Below, in pieces: positions 51,168 through 58,278 of a stretch of DNA of 64,000 bases. The DNA is taken from positions 496,001 through 560,000 of the forward strand of contig CAVYDJ010000001.1 of the NCBI GenBank assembly GCA_963767285.1. Direction: 5' to 3'. The notes under the pieces were generated by a model that saw nothing but the letters and a program-made list of their open reading frames with translations, was not told the DNA's origin and searched no databases. The number at the start of each line of letters is the position of its first letter. Within the stretch, counting starts at the first letter, position 1. The DNA comes from WHSW01 sp963767285 (GTDB lineage: Bacteria; Actinomycetota; Thermoleophilia; Solirubrobacterales; 70-9). A program made the translations under genes and the position numbers.

Positions 51168-52634
51168 GTGGAGTTGGATGGAGAAGAGCCGGGTCACGAC
51201 CGCAAGCGGTTGATCCTGATCGCGGCGCTCGTCGTCGCGGGCATCGTCGCCTTTCAGCTCTTCGTCCCCGACATCGATGTCGAGCAGCTGCTCAAGGACA
51301 TCTCGGAGAAGCTCGGCGACTGGACCTACCTGCTGGTGGGCACGCTCGCCTTCCTCGAGACCGGCGCCTTCGTCGGGCTGGTGTTCCCGGGCGAGACGGC
51401 GGTCATCCTCGGCGGCGCGGTCGCCGGCCAGGGAGAGACCTCGATCATCGTGACGATCGCCGTCGTCTGGTTCTGCGCCTGGGCGGGCGACACCACGAGC
51501 TTCTGGATCGGCACCCGCCTGGGGCGCGACTTCGTGCTCCGCCACGGGCCGAAGGTGCGGATCACCCACGAGCGCTTCGAGCAGGTCGAGTCGTACTTCG
51601 CGCGCCACGGCGGCAAGACGATCCTGATCGGGCGGTTCATCGGCCTGGTCCGCGCGCTGGCGCCGTTCATCGCCGGCAGCTCGGGGATGCGGTATCGCGG
51701 CTTCGTCCCCTACAGCGTGCTCGGCACGGGTCTGTGGGCGACGGCGTTCTGCCTGCTCGGCTACTTCCTCTCGGCCAGCCTCGGCCGCGCGACCGAGATC
51801 GCCGGCAAGGGGGCGCTGGTGTTCGGGACCCTGATCGCTCTGATCGTCGGAGGGGTGCTGCTCTCGCGCTTCTTGCGGGAGCCCGAGAATCGCGAGCGGG
51901 TCGGGCAGCGGATCGCCACGACGCCGGGGCTGCGGCGGCTGCTGCCGCAGCTGCGGTTCTTCTGGCGGCGGCTGACCCCCGGCGGACTCGGGCTCGAGCT
52001 GACGAGCCTCATCGCGACGATCGCCGTCTCGTCGTTCGTGTTCGTCGGGTTCGCGCTGATCGTCTCGGACGACGCCGGGCCGACGCCGGGCGACAGCGAG
52101 GCGATCGACCTCGTCGGCAAGCTGAGCGGCGCCATTCTGACCGACATGGCGAAGGTGTTCACGGAGCTCGGCTCGACCGCTGTGCTGATCCCGCTCACCG
52201 TGATCGCCGCCGCGGTGCTCGGCTGGCGGCGGCTGTGGACGGAGCTGGTCGTGCTCGTGGTTGCGGTGACGATCATCCTGATCGCGGTCCCCGTGGCGAA
52301 GGAGATCGTCGACCGCCCGCGGCCGGCGGGCGGGGTCGTCGAGGTCTCGGGGTCGAGCTACCCGAGCGGCCACGCCGCGCACTCGGTCTTCTACGCCTGG
52401 CTGGCGCTGACGGTCGCGATCCGGGCCCGGCCGGGATGGCGTTACGGCTCGGCGCTGGTCGTCGCCGGGCTCGTGCTGACGGTCCTGATCGGGCTGAGCC
52501 GCGTGTACCTGGGAGTCCATTACCTGAGCGACGTCAGCGGCGGCTGGGCGCTGGCGGTGCTGGCGTTCGCGAGCTGCGCGGCGGTCGCCCTCGTCGTCAC
52601 CCACCTGAAGCGATTGCGCCACAATCCCGGCTGA
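51168..52634 (+). CDS. DedA-family/PAP2 phosphatase fusion
   Basis: A 488-residue membrane protein of two parts. Residues ~30-200 are a DedA/SNARE-associated domain (LETGAFVGLVFPGETAVIL, IGRFIGLVRALAPFIAGSS). Residues ~280-480 are a PAP2 phosphatase with KEIVDRPRP, SYPSGHAAHS and SRVYLGVHYLSDV, the three catalytic motifs. DedA proteins flip undecaprenyl- or phospholipids and PAP2 enzymes remove lipid phosphates, so the fusion may recycle lipid pyrophosphates. Such fusions occur in other bacteria. GTG 51168 start; the earlier frame is inside ispE. Confidence 0.92.
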   Translation: MELDGEEPGHDRKRLILIAALVVAGIVAFQLFVPDIDVEQLLKDISEKLGDWTYLLVGTLAFLETGAFVGLVFPGETAVILGGAVAGQGETSIIVTIAVVWFCAWAGDTTSFWIGTRLGRDFVLRHGPKVRITHERFEQVESYFARHGGKTILIGRFIGLVRALAPFIAGSSGMRYRGFVPYSVLGTGLWATAFCLLGYFLSASLGRATEIAGKGALVFGTLIALIVGGVLLSRFLREPENRERVGQRIATTPGLRRLLPQLRFFWRRLTPGGLGLELTSLIATIAVSSFVFVGFALIVSDDAGPTPGDSEAIDLVGKLSGAILTDMAKVFTELGSTAVLIPLTVIAAAVLGWRRLWTELVVLVVAVTIILIAVPVAKEIVDRPRPAGGVVEVSGSSYPSGHAAHSVFYAWLALTVAIRARPGWRYGSALVVAGLVLTVLIGLSRVYLGVHYLSDVSGGWALAVLAFASCAAVALVVTHLKRLRHNPG

Positions 52635-52873
52635 TGCGAGTCATCGCCGAGATCGGCACCGAGTACATCCTCTTTGGCGCCGCGGGCCTCATCAGCCTGG
52701 TCGCGTTCAGCGTCCTGATCCTCGCGCCGGCCATCGGCTCGTTCGGCCGTACCTGGGAGAAGGTGACCGCGGTCTTCGTCTCGCTCTTCGTGCTGGTCGC
52801 GCTGCTGGCGATCGGAATCGGGATCGGAATCGCGATCGTCTACTACTGGGACGACATCAACCAGCTGTTCTAG
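52634..52873 (+). CDS. Small two-helix membrane protein
   Basis: A 79-residue protein with two transmembrane helices (about 12-33, 43-70), a short charged loop (RTWEKVT) and an acidic end (WDDINQLF). No family recognised. Its ATG overlaps the DedA-PAP2 stop (TGATG), so it is probably co-translated. Confidence 0.7.
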   Translation: MRVIAEIGTEYILFGAAGLISLVAFSVLILAPAIGSFGRTWEKVTAVFVSLFVLVALLAIGIGIGIAIVYYWDDINQLF

Positions 52874-52900
52874 GGCCCGCCGTCACCCTAGAATCGGGGG

Positions 52901-54151
52901 GTGCCGCCAGACGCTCGGACACGTAAAACCCCTGCAAAAGGGGAGGATGAGGGCGCGCTGGACGCGCTCTCGGAGGCCATCGAGTCGGGCGCCGGGCTGC
53001 CCGCGGTGGCCCGCGCGGCCGGCGCCGCGCTCGGTGCCAGCGTCGCCCTGATCGACCGCTCGAGCGCCGTGCTCGCGGTCGCGGCCTCGTCCTCGGCCGA
53101 GGAGAGCAAGCTGCTGGCCGCCGAGGACGACGTCGGCGTGCTCGAGCTCCGCGTCGCGGATGCGGCGGTCGGCGAGCTGCGCTACCGGCGCCGCGGCGGC
53201 GAGCCGCCGGCGGGGGTGACCCGGATGGTCTCGACGCTGCTGGCGCTCGAGCTCGAGCGGTCGCGGGCCCCCGACTGGGCGAGCGACGAGGCGGCGGGCG
53301 CGTTCGTCAACGCGGTCTTCGAGCGCAAGGTGACCGACCGCGGCGACATCGTCGCCCGCGCCGCCGAGCTCGGCAGCGGGGTCGAGGGCGGGGCGGGAGC
53401 GATCTTCGCGCGCGCCGTGCCGCGAGCGGCGCAGACCGGCGACTGGCGGGCGCGCGTGCTCGTGGTAGCGCTGCGGGCCCTGCGGGCGGCGAGCAACGGG
53501 GCGATCGCCCGGCTCGGCGAGCACGGCGACCGCGCCGAGGTCGGGGCGATCGTGCCCGCGGATTCGCACGAGCAGCTCGAACGGGCGACGCGGGCGCTCG
53601 CGCGCGAGCTCGACGCCTCGCTGCCGGGCTTCCATCTCACGGTCGCGCGCAGCCGCTGGGTCTCCGACCCGGCTGACCTGTACCGCGCCGGCCAGGAGGC
53701 GATGCTGGCGACCAACGTCGCCGAGGCCGACGGCCTCGACCTGCTCGCCTTCGAGGACACCGGCTCCTACCGGCTGCTGCTGCCGGCGATGAGCGAGGAC
53801 CCGGGCGAGCTCGAGCGCTTCTACGAGGAGACGGTGGCGCCGCTGTCCGCCTACGACGAGCAGTACGAGACCGACCTGGTGAAGACGATCGAGGCCTATC
53901 TGGAAAACGACGGCAACGTCACCCCGACCGCCGACCAGCTGTTCACGCACCGCCACACGATCCGCTACCGGCTCGAGCGGGTGAAGGAGCTCTGCGGCCA
54001 CGACATCACGTCGAGCGACGGCCGCGAGAAGCTCGGCCTCGGCCTGAAGGCGATGCGCGTCCTCGGGATCCCGCCGCCCCGCGGCCCGGCGATGGAGCCG
54101 GGCACCGAGGCGGGGCGGGCGAAGGTGCGGCGCAAGGCCGCGGACGACTAG
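52901..54151 (+). CDS. PucR-family transcriptional regulator
   Basis: A 416-residue regulator with an N-terminal GAF-like region (ALDALSEAIESGAGLPAVAR), a middle domain with the PAD-SHEQL segment (GGDEF-like in the family), and the C-terminal PucR/CdaR helix-turn-helix (YLENDGNVTPTADQLFTHRH, IRYRLERVKEL). Targets unknown; families of this kind control catabolism. GTG 52901 start. Ends in CTAG shared with the next gene. Confidence 0.92.
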   Translation: MPPDARTRKTPAKGEDEGALDALSEAIESGAGLPAVARAAGAALGASVALIDRSSAVLAVAASSSAEESKLLAAEDDVGVLELRVADAAVGELRYRRRGGEPPAGVTRMVSTLLALELERSRAPDWASDEAAGAFVNAVFERKVTDRGDIVARAAELGSGVEGGAGAIFARAVPRAAQTGDWRARVLVVALRALRAASNGAIARLGEHGDRAEVGAIVPADSHEQLERATRALARELDASLPGFHLTVARSRWVSDPADLYRAGQEAMLATNVAEADGLDLLAFEDTGSYRLLLPAMSEDPGELERFYEETVAPLSAYDEQYETDLVKTIEAYLENDGNVTPTADQLFTHRHTIRYRLERVKELCGHDITSSDGREKLGLGLKAMRVLGIPPPRGPAMEPGTEAGRAKVRRKAADD

Positions 54152-54522
54152 AGCAGCGCGGGGCCCGGCGCGACGTACTCGCGGAAGTGAACGATCTTCC
54201 CGTTGGCCAGCGTGAAGACGTGGGTGAAGCCATAGTCGGCCTCCTCACCGCTGGCGAGCTTGCCCTCCCCGCGGCCGACGCCGATCACGTGGTCGTCTTC
54301 GGAGACCAAGTAGTCGAGATCGACCTTCAGCTCCGGCCATTCACGGGCGATTCCGGCGAAGAACTCGCCGGCGCCGTCGCGGCCGCGAAACGAACCGCCT
54401 TGGGGCAGGATCTCGGTCACCGCCCAGTCGACGTCGTCGTCCATCAGCGCCAGGAGCGCGGGTATGTCGCCACCGCCGAAGGCGGCGTAGGCCTCGTTGA
54501 TCACGTCGGAGTTGTCGGACAT
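54148..54522 (-). CDS. SnoaL/NTF2-like protein
   Basis: A 124-residue NTF2-fold protein: MSDNSDVINEAYAAFGGGDI, LMDDDVDWAVTEILPQGG, FRGRDGAGEFFAGIAREWP and THVFTLANGKIVHFREYVAPG. Such proteins are ligand-binding or isomerase-like scaffolds; the function is open. Its stop shares CTAG with the PucR gene. Confidence 0.88.
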   Translation of the reverse strand: MSDNSDVINEAYAAFGGGDIPALLALMDDDVDWAVTEILPQGGSFRGRDGAGEFFAGIAREWPELKVDLDYLVSEDDHVIGVGRGEGKLASGEEADYGFTHVFTLANGKIVHFREYVAPGPALL

Positions 54523-54636
54523 CGCTTCTCCTTCAGTTGGGGACGTTCGAATTGGAGCGTGCGTAGGGCTCGAGGAGACGCTTGATCGACCGAAGCCATC
54601 GGCTCTCCATACGCGAACCTATCCGCTTCGGATCAG

Positions 54637-54713
54637 CTCCGGGGCTCGAATCTCGGGGCTCGGACTCGAACCCAAGCCCCCGGTGACCCCCTACTCCGGG
54701 ACGAGGGTTCGAA
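54637..54713 (-). repeat. Tandem tRNA 3'-end-like repeats (possible att scars)
   Basis: Reading the minus strand, the tRNA 3' end (TTCGAACCC, then TCCCGGAG) is followed by two more copies of the same shape: TTCGAGTCC with GAGCCCCGAG (54652-54670 on plus) and TTCGAGCCCCGGAG (54637-54650). They are not foldable tRNAs. Integrases using tRNA 3' ends leave such direct repeats. Confidence 0.4.
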
Positions 54714-54765
54714 CCCCGGCTGCCTCGACCAAAACGAGGAGTGCTGCCAGCTACACCATCCCGGA
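54694..54765 (-). tRNA. tRNA-Gln (anticodon TTG)
   Basis: A complete cloverleaf. Acceptor TCCGGGA pairs with TCCCGGA (all seven), D-arm GTGT-AGCTGGC-AGCAC, anticodon stem CCTCG/CGAGG with loop TTTTGGT giving anticodon TTG, variable CAGC, and T-arm CGGGG-TTCGAAC-CCTCG (one G-T). Discriminator G; CCA is not encoded. Confidence 0.93.
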
Positions 54766-54835
54766 TTGCACTACTTCCTACACCGCTGTGCCGGGAGTCT
54801 ACGTCCCGGATTCCGTCCCATCTGAATACGAACAT

Positions 54836-55663
54836 ATGTTCGTGGCACGACAGCCGAGATTTGACGAAGAGCAGCTGCGAGACGCGATCGCCCGCTCTCG
54901 TAGTTGGGCTGAGACCCTTCGCCGTCTCCAGTATCGGAGCGCCGGTGGTAATTGGCGCACGCTGCAGAAGTACGCGGGCCTCTGGGGATCTCGACCGAGC
55001 ATTTCGACCCCGGCGCCGTGCGTAACGGGGCGCTGCGGAGGCCGAAGCGAGCACTCGTCGAGATCATGGTTCGCGATTCGACTTATTCACGAGCCCACCT
55101 GAAGGACCGGCTGTTCGAACAGGGCCTGAAGCAGCGTGCCTGCGAGATGTGCGGCAAGGTGAGATGTGGCGAGGCCAACGGATGGCGCTGATCCTTGATC
55201 ACATCAATGGAGTCTCGAACGACCACCGGCTCGAGAACCTGCGGATCCTCTGCCCGAACTGCGCCGCAACGCTCGACACCCATTGCGGCAACAAGAACCG
55301 GTTGCCGCGGTCGCCGCGACTGTGTCTGCACTGCGATCGCGAGTTCTTCCCAAAGGCGCGTGCGCAGCAGTACTGCTCGCGGAAGTGTGGGTCGCGCTGG
55401 GATCGTTCAGGTCGCGTCCGTGGAGGTACCGCGCCCGGCCGCGCGTCGCGTGCTGCGGCCGCCGTACGTCCAGCTTGTGGCTGAGATCGAGCGGACTCGG
55501 TTACTCGGCCACCGGCCGCAAGTACGGCGTCTCCGACAACGCGATCCGCAAGTGGGTGCGCCAGTACGAGCGCGAGGCCGCTGTCGCGGACGGTAGGGAT
55601 CCTGACGTGATCGAGATCCCGACCCGTACGTGGCCGAACCGGCGCCGCGACGAGGCTGCGTAA
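54836..55663 (+). pseudogene. HNH endonuclease pseudogene with several frameshifts
   Basis: Joining frames gives a recognisable HNH-type protein: MFVARQPRFDEEQLRDAIAR, WRTLQKYAGLWG, (shift near 54985) STEHFDPGAVRNGALRRPKR, STYSRAHLKDRLFEQGLKQR, ACEMCG, (one base missing near 55155) LILDHINGVSNDHRLENLRI, CPNC, NKNRLPRS, CLHCDREFF, (shift near 55425) RPPYVQLVAEIERT, (shift near 55498) SATGRKYGVSDNAIRKWVRQ. The HNH core has DH...N...N and C-pairs. At least four indels break it, so it is decayed or badly sequenced. It lies next to tRNA-Gln. Confidence 0.8.
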
Positions 55664-55709
55664 TGCCCTGCACGCACTCTTGCCGCCGCCCGCCTCTACG
55701 ATTCGGCCG

Positions 55710-57122
55710 GTGAGCGGGCCCACCGTCCTGATCATGGCCGCCGGCGAGGGGACGCGCATGCGCTCCTCGCTGCCGAAGGTGCTGCACCCGGTCTGCGGCA
55801 GGCCGATGGTCGCCTGGCCGGTCCTCGCCGCGCGCGAGGCCGGGGCCGATCGCGTCGCCGTGATCGTCTCGCCCGACCGCGATCTCACCGCCGGCCTGCC
55901 GGAGGGCACCGAGACCGTGATCCAGCCCGAGCCCGACGGCACCGGCGGCGCGGTGCGCGCCGCCCACGACCTCGTCCGCGACTCCGAGACCGTCGTCATC
56001 CTCTCCGGCGACCATCCGCTGGTCACCGGTGAGATCGTCGCCGCGCTGCTCGAGACCCACCGCGCCGCGCGCGCCGCCGCCACCGTGATGACCGTCGAGC
56101 TCGAGGACCCGAGCGCCTACGGCCGGATCGTCCGCGACAGCGCCGGCGACATCGAGCGGATCGTCGAGACAAAGCGGCCCGATGAGGTCGAGCCGGAGAT
56201 CCTCGCGATCCGGGAGATCAACACGGGCACCTACGTCTTCGACGCCGCGCCGCTGACCGAGGCGCTCGACAGCCTGACCAACGACAACTCCGCCGGCGAG
56301 TACTACATCGGCGACGTGCTGCCGATGTTCCGCGCCGCCGGCCGCCGCGTCGTCGCGCATCAGGCCTCCGACCCGAACGTCAACCTCGGGGTCAACAACC
56401 GCGTCGACCTCGCCGCGGCCACGGCCGAGGCGCGCCGTCAGATCCTTGAGCGCCACATGCTCGCCGGCGTCACGATCGTGGACCCGGCCACGACCTGGAT
56501 CGACGCCGGGGTCGAGATCGCGCCCGACACGACGATCGAGCCCGGCAGCTCGCTGCGCGGCGCCACGACGGTCGGCGCCGACTCGATCATCGGCCCGCAC
56601 TCGACGCTGATCGACACGACGGTGGGCGAGCAGGCGCGCGTCGTCCACTCCCACCTCGACGGCGCCACGGTTGGCAACCTCGCCAACGTCGGGCCCTTCG
56701 CTCACCTGCGCCCCGACTCGGTCCTCGGCCAGCAGGCGAAGGCCGGAGCCTTCACCGAGATCAAGAACTCGGAGATCGGCGAGGGCGCCAAGGTCCCGCA
56801 CCTCGCCTACGTCGGCGACGCCGATGTCGGCCCCGACGCCAACGTGGGCGCCGGCTCGATCACCGCCAACTACGACGGCCGTACGAAGAGCCGGACGAAG
56901 ATCGGGGAAGGTGCGCGAATCGGGGTCAACAACTCGCTGGTTGCGCCGGTCAGCGTCGGCGACGGCGCATACACTGGCGCCGGTGCGGTGATCCGCGAGG
57001 ACGTGCCGGACGGCGCCCTCGGGGTCTCGAGCAACGAACAGCGAAACATCGAGGGCTATGCGGAGCGAAAGGCCGAGGCGACGGATGCCGATGAGAGGGT
57101 CGAGCCCGAGGACTCGGACTAG
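55710..57122 (+). CDS. glmU: Bifunctional UDP-N-acetylglucosamine pyrophosphorylase/glucosamine-1-phosphate acetyltransferase
   Basis: A 470-residue enzyme making UDP-GlcNAc for peptidoglycan. N-terminal pyrophosphorylase: VLIMAAGEGTRMRSSLPKVL, GDGTGGAV-type PDGTGGAVRAA, and NTGTYVF. C-terminal left-handed beta-helix: FAHLRPDSVLG, KNSEIGEGAKVPHLAYVGDA, ANYDGRTKSRT. Start GTG 55710 (VSGPTVLIMAAGEG); an upstream start at 55680 adds an unlikely MPPPASTIRP. Precedes prs by four bases, a standard pair. Confidence 0.96.
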   Translation: MSGPTVLIMAAGEGTRMRSSLPKVLHPVCGRPMVAWPVLAAREAGADRVAVIVSPDRDLTAGLPEGTETVIQPEPDGTGGAVRAAHDLVRDSETVVILSGDHPLVTGEIVAALLETHRAARAAATVMTVELEDPSAYGRIVRDSAGDIERIVETKRPDEVEPEILAIREINTGTYVFDAAPLTEALDSLTNDNSAGEYYIGDVLPMFRAAGRRVVAHQASDPNVNLGVNNRVDLAAATAEARRQILERHMLAGVTIVDPATTWIDAGVEIAPDTTIEPGSSLRGATTVGADSIIGPHSTLIDTTVGEQARVVHSHLDGATVGNLANVGPFAHLRPDSVLGQQAKAGAFTEIKNSEIGEGAKVPHLAYVGDADVGPDANVGAGSITANYDGRTKSRTKIGEGARIGVNNSLVAPVSVGDGAYTGAGAVIREDVPDGALGVSSNEQRNIEGYAERKAEATDADERVEPEDSD

Positions 57123-57126
57123 TTAG

Positions 57127-58176
57127 ATGAGCATGCTCGAGGACAAGCAGGAGACCGAGCCGTCGGCACCGATCGTGAGCTCGATCGCGCACGACTACAC
57201 GAAACGGATGATGGTCTTCGGCGGCCGCTGCTCGATGGAGTTGGCGGCGAAGATCGCCACCAGGCTCGACGTCGACCTCGGCCAGGTGACGCTCAAGACG
57301 TTCGCCGACGGCGAGGTCTACTGCCGCTACGAGGAGTCGATCCGTGGCGCCGACGTCTTCCTCGTCCAGTCGACCGCGGCCAATCAGGCGGAGGGGATGA
57401 CCCCCAACGACGCGCTGATGGAGCTGCTGACGATGATCGACGCCGCGCAGGGCGCCTCGGCCCACCGGATCATCGCCGTCATGCCCTGGTACGGCTACGC
57501 CCGCCAGGACAAGAAGTCTCAGCCCCGCGAGCCCATCACCGCCCGCGTCGTCGCCAAGGCGCTCGAGGCCGTGGGCGTCGACCGCGTCCTGACCATGGAC
57601 CTGCACTCGGGGCAGATCCAGGGCTTCTTCGAGGTCCCGGTCGACCACATGACGGCGATGCCGATGCTTACCCAGTACTTCATGGACCAGGCCTGGGAGG
57701 ACGAGCTGGTCATCGTCTCGCCCGACGCCGGCCGCGTGAAGGTCGCCCGTAACTTCGCGCGCAAGGTCGGCGTCCACTGGGCGGTCATGGAGAAGGAGCG
57801 CCCCGCCCAGCAGGTCGCCGAGATCGGCTACGTGGTCGGCGACGTGAAGGGCAAGACCGCCGTCCTGGTCGACGACATGATCGACACCGCCGGCACCCTG
57901 ACCGCCGCCGCCCGCACCGTCCTGGACGAGGGCGCGGCTCGGGTGATCGCCTGCGCAACCCACGGCGTCTTCTCCGGCCCCGCCTACGAGCGCCTCGCCT
58001 ACGAGAAGTCGGGGATCGAGCGGATCGTCGTCACCGACACGATCCCGCTGCGGCCCGGCCAGCCCGACAACATCACCCAGCTCTCGGCCGCCCAGACCCT
58101 CGCCGACTCGATCCGCCGCATCTTCGGCGACGAGTCCGTTTCCGAGATCTTCGCGGGCGAGAACCAGCTCTTTTAG
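57127..58176 (+). CDS. prs: Ribose-phosphate pyrophosphokinase
   Basis: A 349-residue enzyme making PRPP from ribose-5-phosphate and ATP, for nucleotides and histidine. Signatures: FADGEVYCRYEESIRGADVF, DLHSGQIQGFF and the PRPP loop VLVDDMIDTAGTLTAAA. The first ~25 residues (EDKQETEPSAPIVSSIAHDY) extend the usual start. Downstream of glmU in the common order. Confidence 0.96.
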   Translation: MSMLEDKQETEPSAPIVSSIAHDYTKRMMVFGGRCSMELAAKIATRLDVDLGQVTLKTFADGEVYCRYEESIRGADVFLVQSTAANQAEGMTPNDALMELLTMIDAAQGASAHRIIAVMPWYGYARQDKKSQPREPITARVVAKALEAVGVDRVLTMDLHSGQIQGFFEVPVDHMTAMPMLTQYFMDQAWEDELVIVSPDAGRVKVARNFARKVGVHWAVMEKERPAQQVAEIGYVVGDVKGKTAVLVDDMIDTAGTLTAAARTVLDEGAARVIACATHGVFSGPAYERLAYEKSGIERIVVTDTIPLRPGQPDNITQLSAAQTLADSIRRIFGDESVSEIFAGENQLF

Positions 58177-58278
58177 ACCGGCGCCCCCGGGCGAGGTTGA
58201 CGGGCGACCAGTCCGCAGATAGGGTCGAGCCCGTCAGGGGAATGATTGTCAGGTGAAGGGACTCATAGAAGGGGTCGC

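Noticed and set aside
51168..52634. DedA-PAP2 fusion as novel
   Set aside because: Both domains are standard and this fusion is known in other bacteria.
54637..54690. Second tRNA gene next to tRNA-Gln
   Set aside because: T-arm-like pieces are present but there is no matching acceptor, D-arm or anticodon arm.
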